Shown: positions 7,776 through 15,281 of the stretch, piece after piece
Numbering within the stretch: the stretch's first letter is position 1
Layout of the letters: each line of letters starts with the position of its first letter
NCBI GenBank assembly: GCA_965221655.1
Contig: OZ244906.1
Location: forward strand, 992,001-1,056,000
Source of the DNA: Bin107 sp965221655
GTDB taxonomy: Bacteria > UBA8248
Length of the DNA stretch: 64,000 nt
Reading direction: 5' to 3'
Made by a program: the position numbers and the translations under genes
Notes under the pieces: generated by a model
Seen by the model: the letters and a program-made list of their open reading frames with translations, nothing else
The model's database searches: none
Told to the model about the DNA's origin: nothing

Positions 7776-9014
7776 ATGGTGACGGAGCGAACCTTAAGGA
7801 AGCTGGCCATCCTGGGCGGGCAGTCCTTCGACGACAGGGAAGGCCCCCCCGGTGCACGGGTACATGCGAAATACCGCAGAAAATTCCTGGCCTCGGACAC
7901 GCCGGCCATTTTCCCCGTCCCCTTCTCGGGCGGGCGCATTATGCCGCTCCTCTCGACGATGATGACCAACGCCTGCAGCTACGACTGCCACTATTGCCCC
8001 ATGCGCGCCTCGCGCGACATGCCGCGCCACGCCTTCGGCCCCGACGAGTTGGCCGAGACCTTCATGGCACTGCGCAAGAAAAAGCGCGCCGAGGGGCTGT
8101 TCCTCACCAGCGGCATTCCGGGCAGCGGCGTAACCGGCGTGGACAAGATGATTGCGACGGCGGAACTCTTGCGCTTCAAGCATCGCTTCGGGGGCTACAT
8201 CCACCTCAAGATGCTGCCCGGCGTGGAGGACGCCCAGCTCGCCCGCGCCGCGCGGCTGGCCACGCGCCTCTCGGTGAACCTGGAAGCCGCCACCCAGGGC
8301 GGCCTGGGCGTCATGGCGCCTGAGAAAAAGCTCGAAACCGACCTGCGGCCCGCGCTTCGCTACGCGGGCGAGATGGCGCGCACAGCGCGCATGGAGGGAA
8401 CAGGCCGCCTCGCCGGGGGCGTTACGACCCAGTTTATCGTCGGCGCGAGCGGGGAGAGCGACCTGGACGTGCTCTCCGCCTCCCACGCCCTGCACAGGGA
8501 GGGTCTGCTGCGCCACGCGCATTTCAGCGCGTTCAAGCCCGTGGAGGACACGCCGATGGACGGTGTGCCCGGCGTCTCCAAAACGCGCGAAAACCGCCTC
8601 TACCAGGCAGAGCACCTCCTGCGCGCCTACGGGTTCGGAATCGAGGAAATTCCCGTCGAGGGCGGCAATCTCGATCTACACGAAGACCCCAAGACGGCGT
8701 GGGCGCGGCGCAACCGCTCCATGTTTCCGGTCGAGATCATGACCGCCGACCCCCGCACCCTCATGCGCGTTCCGGGAATCGGCCCCACGTGGGCGAGGCG
8801 CCTGGTGGAGGTGCGCAACAAGGCGCACGTTCGGGATTTTCGCGACCTGGCGCGCCTGGGCCGCATTCGCAAATCGGCGGCGGGCTGGCTCACCCTGCGC
8901 GGCAAGCGGCTGGGGCCGGAGCCGGTTCTCGCCACCCAGCTCGGCCTGCCGCTCGAGCGCAAGCGGCGCGCGCCCGCCTCGCTGCACATGCTGCCGCCGT
9001 GTTCGTTTCGCTGA
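7776..9014 (+). CDS. Radical SAM protein, putative DNA modification/repair type, with C-terminal helix-hairpin-helix
   Basis: 412 aa; ATG at 7776 with AAGGAG seven bases upstream. The 4Fe-4S cysteines form CSYDCHYC (C67, C71, C74). After the radical SAM barrel, residues around 325-375 contain a DNA-binding helix-hairpin-helix (RVPGIGPTWARRLVEVRNK). This architecture matches the family I know as TIGR03916 (rSAM_link_UDG), normally encoded next to a partner related to uracil-DNA glycosylases. No such partner lies beside it: the next gene is a tRNA. The substrate of the family is not established; a role in DNA is inferred from the helix-hairpin-helix and from the usual partner. Confidence 0.8.
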   Translation: MVTERTLRKLAILGGQSFDDREGPPGARVHAKYRRKFLASDTPAIFPVPFSGGRIMPLLSTMMTNACSYDCHYCPMRASRDMPRHAFGPDELAETFMALRKKKRAEGLFLTSGIPGSGVTGVDKMIATAELLRFKHRFGGYIHLKMLPGVEDAQLARAARLATRLSVNLEAATQGGLGVMAPEKKLETDLRPALRYAGEMARTARMEGTGRLAGGVTTQFIVGASGESDLDVLSASHALHREGLLRHAHFSAFKPVEDTPMDGVPGVSKTRENRLYQAEHLLRAYGFGIEEIPVEGGNLDLHEDPKTAWARRNRSMFPVEIMTADPRTLMRVPGIGPTWARRLVEVRNKAHVRDFRDLARLGRIRKSAAGWLTLRGKRLGPEPVLATQLGLPLERKRRAPASLHMLPPCSFR

Positions 9015-9029
9015 GCGGTTGCGCGCGAC

Positions 9030-9059
9030 TTGACGCAGCGAAGGCGTTGGGACTACTCT
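9030..9059 (+). promoter_or_regulatory. Promoter of tRNA-Glu
   Basis: TTGACG (9030-9035) and TACTCT (9054-9059) are separated by 18 nt, about 42 nt upstream of the tRNA 5' end. The match is reasonable for a sigma-70 promoter. Confidence 0.5.
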
Positions 9060-9100
9060 CTCGCCATCGTGCGCACGAGCCCGTGCGCGCGGCGCCGCGT

Positions 9101-9175
9101 GGCCCCTTCGTCTAGCGGTCAGGACACCGGCCTCTCACGCCGGGAACAGGGGTTCGAGTCCCCTAGGGGTCACCA
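9101..9175 (+). tRNA. tRNA-Glu (anticodon CUC)
   Basis: A 75-nt cloverleaf with encoded CCA. The acceptor GGCCCCT pairs with AGGGGTC, the D arm contains TCTAGCGGTCAGGA, the anticodon stem CCGGC/GCCGG holds loop CTCTCAC with anticodon CTC, and the T arm AGGGG-TTCGAGT-CCCCT is canonical. It closely resembles bacterial tRNA-Glu and decodes GAG. Confidence 0.96.
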
Positions 9176-9257
9176 ACGCCACCCGCCGGGGCCGCGCAGA
9201 GTTAAGGCGCGGCGCAACCCGGACACGAAAATCCCTCGCTCTCTCCAGGGCGCGCAC

Positions 9258-9902
9258 TCACTCCCAGCCGTTCACGTGCACGATTTCAGAAAGCGGACGC
9301 CGTGCGGCGGGCTTGAAGTTCGTCCCTCGCGTGTAGGCCACGGGCAGCAAGGCCACCTGCACGAAATTATCAGGCACGCCCAGGAGTGCTGCGGCCTCAT
9401 GCTCGCAGCGCAGGTGCAGGGTGGTAAACACCGAGCCCAGCCCCCGCGCGCGAAGCGCCAGCTGAAAGCTCCACACCGCCGGGATGATCGACCCCATCAG
9501 GCCCGCCCACATATAGCGCGGCGGGTCGGCAGGCAGGTGCGACTCGATGCAGGGAATCACGTGCACGGGAGCGCGCTCGATGTTTTCGGCCAGATAGATG
9601 GCAGAATCGAAGACGCGCTCGTTTTGCGCAGAGCCGCTCGCGCGCGCCTGGGTCATGCCCTCTTCGAGGTAGTCGCCCGCCCCCTTGCGGTAGATGCGCG
9701 CAAGTTCGCCGCGCAAGGCCTCCTCGGTCACCACCAGCCAGCGCCACCCCTGGCGGTTCGAGCCGGTGGGAGCCTGGACGGCGAGTTCGAGGCATTCCAT
9801 CACCACCTCGGTCGACACCGCGCGATCGAAATCGAGGCGCTTGCGCACCGAGCGCGTCGTCGCCAGCAGTTTATCGGTCGTTTCGAGGTCGAAATCCGCC
9901 AT
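9258..9902 (-). CDS. Nitroreductase family protein (FMN-dependent)
   Basis: 214 aa; the start at 9902 has AAGGAG six bases upstream. The N-terminal RSVRKRLDFDRAVS and the SNRQGWRWLVVT segment match the FMN phosphate and isoalloxazine contacts of the nitroreductase/BluB-like fold. GLGSVFTTLHLRCEHEAAALLGVPDNF is the typical C-terminal region. Such enzymes are usually homodimeric flavoproteins that reduce nitroaromatics, quinones or enones with NAD(P)H; the actual substrate is unknown. The gene is divergent from the selenoprotein-like gene, 162 nt away. Confidence 0.87.
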   Translation of the reverse strand: MADFDLETTDKLLATTRSVRKRLDFDRAVSTEVVMECLELAVQAPTGSNRQGWRWLVVTEEALRGELARIYRKGAGDYLEEGMTQARASGSAQNERVFDSAIYLAENIERAPVHVIPCIESHLPADPPRYMWAGLMGSIIPAVWSFQLALRARGLGSVFTTLHLRCEHEAAALLGVPDNFVQVALLPVAYTRGTNFKPAARRPLSEIVHVNGWE

Positions 9903-10000
9903 GCGGGGCTCCTTTCAGGGGCTGGGGGCATCGTTTCGGCACCAGACTTTTCGGTGATTTTCGTGCGCGGCGCCCGCCTGTGTCAAAAACGCGCGCGCTG

Positions 10001-10030
10001 TTCCCCACCGGGGAGGGGGTCGTCTATAAT
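10001..10030 (+). promoter_or_regulatory. Promoter of the AhpD-like gene
   Basis: A perfect TATAAT (10025-10030) lies 34 nt before the start codon; the -35 position holds only TTCCCC (10001-10006, spacer 18). Confidence 0.45.
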
Positions 10031-10064
10031 CGCCTCCATTATCCCACCCGAAAGAGGAAATGCC

Positions 10065-10748
10065 ATGTCCGAACAGACGCAACAGACGAGCCGCATCCGC
10101 CTGCTCGACCCCGAGGAGGCGGCGGGCGACACCGCGCGGTTTTTCGAGGCGACGCGCACGTTTCTGGGCCGCATCCCCAACTCGGCGCGCGCCATGGCGA
10201 ACACACCCTACGTCGCGCGCTTCTACCTGCCCTTCAACGCCACGCTCCAGCGCGAGGGCATGGGCGGGCTGCTCACGTGCCGCATCAAGGAAATCGTCGT
10301 CCTCAAGACGAGCTTCGTGAACGCCTGCGCCTACTGAATCACCCACAACACCGCGCTTGGTCAAGCGACGGGCCTCAGCGACGCGCAAATCGAGGCGATT
10401 GCGTCGGACGACTACATGAGCTCGCCGGTTCTCACGCCGCGCGAGCGCGCCGCCTGCCTGTGGGCGGAGCATTTTGCAAAAAACACCGCGCGAGAGAACC
10501 CCTGGGTGCTCGATGAGGTGAAAAAGGAGTTTAGCGACGGGGAGATCGTCGAGATGTCGCTCATGAGCGGCAAGCAGGGGATGATGAACCGCTTCATGGA
10601 CTCCTTCGGCATCCCCATCGAGACAGCAGACGAGGTGCGCAAAATCAAAAAGTCCGTGCGCGGCGACCCGAACAGGATGAAGGCCTACCTCCAGGCGCTG
10701 CTCGACAACTGGCCGGACGATTTTCCCGAGCCCAACCCCGACGACTAG
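10065..10748 (+). CDS. AhpD/carboxymuconolactone decarboxylase-like peroxidase, predicted selenoprotein (in-frame UGA = Sec91)
   Basis: 227 aa if the TGA at 10335-10337 is read as selenocysteine. The start ATG at 10065 has AGAGGA upstream. The coding frame continues without another stop to the TAG at 10746-10748, with the same codon bias on both sides. The sequence around the TGA is NACAY-U-ITHNTALG, the AhpD/CMD redox motif CxxC followed by histidine, with Sec in place of the second cysteine. E76 in KEIVVLKTS fits the conserved glutamate 12 residues before C88. A stem-loop with GGUC apex follows (see 10354-10367). AhpD-like proteins reduce peroxides or relay thiol electrons, and Sec-containing members are known. 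Without Sec insertion the product would be a 90-residue fragment, so simple nonsense mutation is the alternative. Confidence 0.82.
10354..10367 (+). promoter_or_regulatory. Candidate bacterial SECIS stem-loop
   Basis: CGCTT (10354-10358) pairs with AAGCG (10363-10367) around the apical loop GGTC (10359-10362). The loop begins 21 nt after the UGA, inside the 16-37 nt window known for bacterial SECIS elements, and has G in its first two positions, like the GGUCU loop of E. coli fdhF. A G.A and a C.C mismatch below the 5-bp stem limit its extension. Confidence 0.65.
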
Positions 10749-10840
10749 CGGCGGAGCGTCCGCGACGCTTCCGAGGGGGCACGGCCCTCTCACCACCCCG
10801 GCGGGTGCGGGAGCGAGAAATTGCTGCTCCGCCTCCTCGC

Positions 10841-11875
10841 TCAAAGATAGTCTTTCAGCTCCACCGCCCGACCGAGGCGCGAGCTGGCGTCGGCAGCGTA
10901 GACGACGGCCAGGTTCTCGCGCGCCACCCTGCCGTCCACCTCGGGCGTGCGGTCCTCGCGCACGCAAGCGGCGAAATCGTCGAGTGCGTCGCGGAACATG
11001 TCGCCATGCGGCATATCGTAGACGGCGTCTGCACCGAGCGGCTCCCTGTCCACGCGCAGGCGGATGGGTTCGGGCGCCTGGGAGGGGTCGCGCCACTGCT
11101 GGCCGGTAATGCGGAAATGGGCGACGCCCTTCGTGCCGTGCACGTTCATGTGAAACGCCCAGGGGCACGCCCAGCCGCCACCGACGTAGGAGAGCGCTCC
11201 GCTTTCGTGTTCGAGAATCATCATCGAGACGTCTTCGACGTCCTCGGTCGCGTACATGCGCTTGAGCCTGGCCGTAACGCTTTTTATCGGCCCGTGGAGA
11301 TAGCGAAAGGTATCCACGTGGTGGATGGAAAGCTGGATGACGACACCCGTGGGGTTGAGGTCGCGGCGCGCGCGCCATTTGTCGGGCGTGAGTTCCAGGC
11401 CGCGCTCGGTGCAGAAGTTGCTTTCGCTCATCGAGACCCGCCCGATGTCGCCGCCCTCTATCAACTCCTTCATGCGCCGCGAGACGGCCAGGCGGCGCGC
11501 GCTGTGGCCTATCGCCAGCTTCACCCCCGCCCCCTCGGCGGCGTCGACGATGGCCCGCGCGTCCTCCATGCTGTGGGCGATGGGTTTTTCGCAGTAGACG
11601 TGCTTGCCCGCGGCGGTGAGCGCCTCGATGTGCTCCCTGTGGTTGTGGTTCGGGGTGGTGAGGATGACGGCCTCGATTTCCTCATCGCGCAAGAGCGCCT
11701 CGAAACTCTCCGCCTCGCGCGCGCCGTAGCGCTCCATGAAGTCGCGCCGCTTCGCGGGCGTGCGGCTGAAGCACGAGACGAGCCGCAGCCTCCCCCCGCG
11801 CAGCGCGGCGTCGGCGAGCACGTTGGCCCACCGCCCCAGGCCCATCGAGGCGGCGCGCACCGGTTCGGACGACAT
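10841..11875 (-). CDS. Gfo/Idh/MocA family NAD(P)-dependent oxidoreductase
   Basis: 344 aa. The N-terminal Rossmann fold is recognisable in AASMGLGRWANVLADAA (a degenerate GxGxxA) and VILTTPNHNHREHIEALTAAGKHVYCEKPIA, whose EKP is the family hallmark with the catalytic lysine. The C-terminal alpha/beta domain includes the HHVDTFRYLHGP segment that supplies the active-site histidine. Members oxidise or epimerise sugars, inositols or their derivatives. No sugar-pathway gene lies beside it, so the substrate is open. The gene is 92 nt from, and convergent with, the selenoprotein-like gene. Confidence 0.87.
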   Translation of the reverse strand: MSSEPVRAASMGLGRWANVLADAALRGGRLRLVSCFSRTPAKRRDFMERYGAREAESFEALLRDEEIEAVILTTPNHNHREHIEALTAAGKHVYCEKPIAHSMEDARAIVDAAEGAGVKLAIGHSARRLAVSRRMKELIEGGDIGRVSMSESNFCTERGLELTPDKWRARRDLNPTGVVIQLSIHHVDTFRYLHGPIKSVTARLKRMYATEDVEDVSMMILEHESGALSYVGGGWACPWAFHMNVHGTKGVAHFRITGQQWRDPSQAPEPIRLRVDREPLGADAVYDMPHGDMFRDALDDFAACVREDRTPEVDGRVARENLAVVYAADASSRLGRAVELKDYL

Positions 11876-11964
11876 ATCATTTCTCCCTGCCGAATCGAGA
11901 ATGGATGTAGAACAACGCCCGGCTTTCAGCGACGCAAGAGATTCGGCCTAAGTGCGCGCACGCG

Positions 11965-12423
11965 CTAGATGCTCACCTCGAAGTTGGGCAGGCGTACGCT
12001 GCCTTTCTCCCCTGCCCCGCAGTTGCAGAGTTCCTCCAGCGTGGTTTCGCTCAGCGTCTTGTCTATCGCTTCCTCGAGTTTCTTCCACAGGATGCGGCTG
12101 CCGCAGACGGGCACGTTGGGGCACGGCGTCGCGGGCGCCTCCTCGCCGCAATCCACGGGCTGAATCGTCTCCTCAACGGCGGAGAGCACCTCGCGCATAT
12201 TGATCGCAGAGGGCGGCATCGCCAGGATGTAGCCGCCCCCCGGCCCCCTGGTGCTGCTCACCAGCGCCGCCCTGCGCATCTTCACGAACAGCTGCTCGAG
12301 ATAGTGCTGGCTGATGTCGAGATTGCCCGCTATCTGGGAGAGGGAGACGGGATGCGTTTGTGAATGCCGCGCCAGTTCTATCATGGCGAGTACGGCGTAT
12401 CGTCCCTTGGTGGATATCTTCAT
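11965..12423 (-). CDS. Rrf2/IscR-like transcriptional regulator with three-cysteine cluster motif
   Basis: 152 aa. The winged-helix start MKISTKGRYAVLAMIELA and the recognition segment SQHYLEQLFVKMRRAALV are typical Rrf2. Cysteines at 92, 101 and 107 occupy the place of the IscR Fe-S ligands (C92, C98, C104 in E. coli), and a further CNC pair lies at 133-135. It is the last gene of the cysteine-synthesis operon, 24 nt after the E1-like gene, so it probably senses Fe-S or cysteine status and controls this operon, much as CymR does in Firmicutes. Direct repeats near the operon promoter are candidate operators. Confidence 0.88.
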   Translation of the reverse strand: MKISTKGRYAVLAMIELARHSQTHPVSLSQIAGNLDISQHYLEQLFVKMRRAALVSSTRGPGGGYILAMPPSAINMREVLSAVEETIQPVDCGEEAPATPCPNVPVCGSRILWKKLEEAIDKTLSETTLEELCNCGAGEKGSVRLPNFEVSI

Positions 12424-12447
12424 CGGTGTCCTCTCCTCGTTTCGGCC

Positions 12448-13170
12448 TCACCCCCGAACGGAAATTCGCGGGGTCGTTCTCCCTCCGGCGCGCGGGGCGA
12501 GCGCACAGACCGGACAATCCGGGTCCCGCGCCACGGGCAGTGCGCCGAAGGCGTTGGTTTTGCAATCGACCGTCATCAGCCTGTTCGCCCAGGCGGGCGC
12601 AAGACCCGCGAGCACACGCAGGGCATCGGCGGCCTGCGCCATGCCCACGAAGCCCGCCACGGCGCCCAAAACGCCCGCCTCCCCGCAGTCGAGCCCCCGT
12701 GCGCGGGCGCCCTCCTCTCCCGTGAGGCAGTGCAGACACGCGCTCTCGCCCGGCAGAATCGTCATCACCTGACCGAAAAACCGTAAAATCCCCCCCATCA
12801 CCCACGGTTTGCCCGCCCGCGCACACGCAACGCCCAGAGCACGTTTGGCGGCCAGGTTGTCGGTTCCGTCGATCACGACATCGTAGGGGGCGATGATTTC
12901 CGCGGCATTCGCATCGTCGAGTTTCTCGGGAATCCGCTCCACCACCGTGCGCGCGGAGAGCCTCGCGAGACCGTCCGCCCCGGAGTCCACCTTGCGCCTG
13001 CCCACGTCGCAGGTGCGGTGGAGAATCTGGCGCGCGAGATTATCAAGCGTAACCGCGTCGTGATCGACGAGGCCGACTCGCCCCACGCCCGCAGCCGCAA
13101 GAGCAAAGCCTGCGGGCGAACCCAGGCCGCCGACGCCCACGACGAGGGCCGAGGAGGCCGCGAGACTCAC
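12448..13170 (-). CDS. E1-like adenylyltransferase (ThiF/MoeB/HesA family), active-site-bearing, N-terminally short
   Basis: 240 aa from a GTG that directly abuts the TAG of the JAMM gene. All catalytic features of ThiF/MoeB are present: GxGGxG at 12-17, D36 and D38 of LVDHD, K60, D104 in DGTDN, the candidate catalytic C162 in LDCGEAGV, and the zinc cysteines CLHC (145-148) and CPVC (219-222). It begins right at the first Rossmann strand, however, so the usual N-terminal RYSRQ segment with the arginine finger is missing, and there is no C-terminal rhodanese domain. It should adenylate the C-terminus of the CysO-like carrier. A degenerate paralogue in the same operon has the missing segment (see findings). 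Confidence 0.86.
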   Translation of the reverse strand: MSLAASSALVVGVGGLGSPAGFALAAAGVGRVGLVDHDAVTLDNLARQILHRTCDVGRRKVDSGADGLARLSARTVVERIPEKLDDANAAEIIAPYDVVIDGTDNLAAKRALGVACARAGKPWVMGGILRFFGQVMTILPGESACLHCLTGEEGARARGLDCGEAGVLGAVAGFVGMAQAADALRVLAGLAPAWANRLMTVDCKTNAFGALPVARDPDCPVCALAPRAGGRTTPRISVRG

Positions 13171-13650
13171 CTACCCCGCCTCCCCGTATATTTCGAGCGC
13201 GCTCTCGACGAAGGCCTTGCGCCCTGCGTCCCAAGCGAACACCTTCTGGCCGCGCACCACCCCCTCGCGCACGCTCATAACGACGTGTTCGGCATCCGGA
13301 AACGAGGGCACGTCGCCGAAGGGCACCGCCGCCGCCTCGTCTTCTTTCGAGAAGTAGGCCTCCTCGTCGGGATGGCTGTGGAATATGCCGCGCAGCGACT
13401 CGCCCGCTTCCTCGGCCTCTTTCAGGATGCGCTCGAATTCAAAAGGGTCGATCAAAAAAGCGCGCCGCGCCGTGCGGGGGTAGGCCTGCGGGTCTTTCGC
13501 GTGCATCTCGTTTTGCAGGTTTCTGCACGGCAGGAGGCGCAAGGAAGCGTCCTCCCCCGCCGGACCCACGATGAGGCCGCAACACTCTTCGGGATAGGCC
13601 CCCCGCGCGTGGGCGTGCATGGCCTCTAACTGCTCGCGGTGCAAACGCAT
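13171..13650 (-). CDS. mec: JAMM/MPN+ metalloprotease of the Mec family (CysO-cysteine hydrolase)
   Basis: 159 aa from the ATG at 13650 with AGGAG four bases upstream; an ATG at 13662 that overlaps the cysM stop (ATGA) is possible. The JAMM zinc motif is complete: the glutamate pair at 21-22 in YPEECCGLIVG, H91 and H93 in FHSHP, S101, and D104. Mec of Mycobacterium tuberculosis frees cysteine from the thiocarboxylate carrier adduct CysO-Cys. In this operon it could also trim the two residues after GG in the carrier, as QbsD does for QbsE. The stop TAG is followed directly and in the same frame by the E1 start codon. Confidence 0.88.
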   Translation of the reverse strand: MRLHREQLEAMHAHARGAYPEECCGLIVGPAGEDASLRLLPCRNLQNEMHAKDPQAYPRTARRAFLIDPFEFERILKEAEEAGESLRGIFHSHPDEEAYFSKEDEAAAVPFGDVPSFPDAEHVVMSVREGVVRGQKVFAWDAGRKAFVESALEIYGEAG

Positions 13651-13658
13651 GGCTCTCC

Positions 13659-14612
13659 TCATTGCGCCTCGCTCAGATACCTGTCCCCGCCGTCGGGGAA
13701 GATACAGACGACGACGCCCTTTCCTATCCGCCTCGCCACCTCGCGCACACCCACCAGGGCGGCGCCCGCCGAGTGACCGATGAACAAGCCCTCCTCTGCC
13801 GCCAACCTGTCGGCGAGGCGGTAGCTCTCCTCGGTGTCCGCCAGGACGAGGTGATCGTGCACGCTCTCGTCGTAAATCCCCGGGCGAATGGCCGTAGGAA
13901 TGTGCTTCATGCCCTCGAGCCCGTGAAAGGAATCCGACGGCATGACGGCGTGAACGGTTACGTCGGTCTTCCTCGCCTTGAGGCCGCGCCCCGTGCCCAC
14001 GAGAGTGCCCGTCGTGCCCAGCCCGGCGACGAAGTGCTCCACGCGCCCATCGGTCTGCTCGAGAATCTCCACCGCCGTGGTCTCGACGTGGGCGCGCGGG
14101 TTGGCCGGGTTGTCGTACTGGCACGGCAGAAAATATTTCTCCGGCTCCTCGCGGTACATCGCGGCGGCGAGGCGCTGCGCGCCGTCCGAACCCTCCAGGG
14201 CGTCTGAGAAAACGACGTCCGCCCCGTAGCCCTTGAGCGTCGCCTTGCGTTCCGCGCTCGCGTTGGCGGGCAGAACAAGGCGGACGGGGATGCCCAGTGC
14301 AGCACCAACCATGGCGTAGGCGATGCCCGTGTTCCCGCTCGTGGAATCGAGCAGTATCTTGCCCGGACGCAACTGCCCCGACTCCAGGCCGTCCTTCACC
14401 ATGAACAGGGCGGGCCTGTCCTTTACCGAGCCGCCGGGGTTGAACCACTCCGCCTTGGCGTAGACCTCGACTTCGGGAAATTCCTCCCGAAACAACCGCA
14501 CCTCGAGCAAGGGCGTGTTGCCGATGCACCGGATGATGGAGGAATCCTCCAGCGCCCGAAACGCACCTTGGTGACCCTCCGCAGTCGATTCGACCATCTG
14601 CGTGTTCCTCAT
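13659..14612 (-). CDS. cysM: Cysteine synthase, CysM type (probably carrier-dependent)
   Basis: 317 aa fold-type II PLP enzyme. The Schiff-base lysine is K64 in FNPGGSVKDR and the substrate loop is DSTSGNTG (90-97). The segment GLGTTGTLVGTGRGLK resembles M. tuberculosis CysM (GTTGTLMGTGR), which uses O-phosphoserine and CysO thiocarboxylate, more than CysK. Its position between the degenerate E1-like gene and the JAMM gene supports the same pathway: PLP-bound aminoacrylate reacts with carrier-COSH to give carrier-cysteine. Cystathionine beta-synthase-like enzymes share the fold but fit the context less well. Confidence 0.85.
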   Translation of the reverse strand: MRNTQMVESTAEGHQGAFRALEDSSIIRCIGNTPLLEVRLFREEFPEVEVYAKAEWFNPGGSVKDRPALFMVKDGLESGQLRPGKILLDSTSGNTGIAYAMVGAALGIPVRLVLPANASAERKATLKGYGADVVFSDALEGSDGAQRLAAAMYREEPEKYFLPCQYDNPANPRAHVETTAVEILEQTDGRVEHFVAGLGTTGTLVGTGRGLKARKTDVTVHAVMPSDSFHGLEGMKHIPTAIRPGIYDESVHDHLVLADTEESYRLADRLAAEEGLFIGHSAGAALVGVREVARRIGKGVVVCIFPDGGDRYLSEAQ

Positions 14613-14636
14613 GCTCCGCTCCCGATAATTCTTCTT

Positions 14637-15269
14637 TCAGGAAAGACGTGCGCGCGTCTGCGCCACACCGCGCGCAAAATCGAAACGGGCCTGAGTGGTC
14701 GACCCCACCGTATCCATCTCCGCAACCAGAAGGCACGCGGCCCGCGCCGCCAGCCATGCGCCCAGAGCACCCCGGGCCGCCTCCCCGCATCCACCGCCTT
14801 CGGGAGCGGAGACACCCCACTGCGGCGCGTCGAACACGCCCTCTGCAACCGCTCCCCCATCCTCGTGCGATGCGCCGCACAAGACGATGCGCGCGGCAGA
14901 AGCCCACCGCGCGAATCCGGCGGATTCGCCGCCCAGCCACAAAAGCGCGTCGAACGCCTCGGGGCTTTCCCCGGGGCGGACGCGCAGCAACCGAACGTCG
15001 GGATTCAGGCTCCGGACGCCCGCCTCGGCACTCTTGCCCAAAAACGCGGAGAAAGCGGATGCCCCCTCGCCTTCCAGCGGGCACCACCCGACACAGCCCA
15101 CGCCCGCCGCCGCCAGGTAGACGAGGGCGAGCGTAGCCGCGCTTTCTTCGCGCGCCTCGAATACGACGAGGGTCGAGGAGGCGAGCAAGCGCTCCTGGCC
15201 GACTCCTCCCACTCCGGGGAGCAGGATATGGCGGCTGTAGCGCCGAATCTGCTCGTCGGTGAGGTACAA
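14637..15269 (-). CDS. Degenerate E1-like (ThiF/MoeB) protein without nucleotide-binding residues
   Basis: 210 aa from a TTG at 15269, with TAGGAGG eight bases upstream. The N-terminus is unmistakably ThiF/MoeB-like (LTDEQIRRYSRHILLPGVGG...), including the arginines R10 and R13 of the RYSR arginine-finger segment. Where active enzymes have VVGAGGLGSPAA it reads VVFEAREESAATLALVYLAAAGVG. The DxD, lysine, catalytic cysteine and zinc cysteines are all absent, and the rest is diverged and alanine/glycine-rich. It lies 12 nt after the carrier gene. It cannot bind ATP alone and is best explained as a structural partner of the complete-site E1 encoded downstream. I found no sign of a frameshift. Confidence 0.75.
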   Translation of the reverse strand: MYLTDEQIRRYSRHILLPGVGGVGQERLLASSTLVVFEAREESAATLALVYLAAAGVGCVGWCPLEGEGASAFSAFLGKSAEAGVRSLNPDVRLLRVRPGESPEAFDALLWLGGESAGFARWASAARIVLCGASHEDGGAVAEGVFDAPQWGVSAPEGGGCGEAARGALGAWLAARAACLLVAEMDTVGSTTQARFDFARGVAQTRARLS

Positions 15270-15281
15270 GGAGCGGCCCTC

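Noticed and set aside
10335..10337. TGA taken as a simple stop, giving a 90-residue truncated protein and a pseudogene
   Set aside because: The frame continues with normal codon bias to the natural C-terminus, the TGA replaces the redox cysteine exactly, and a SECIS-like stem follows. A nonsense mutation remains possible but is less likely.
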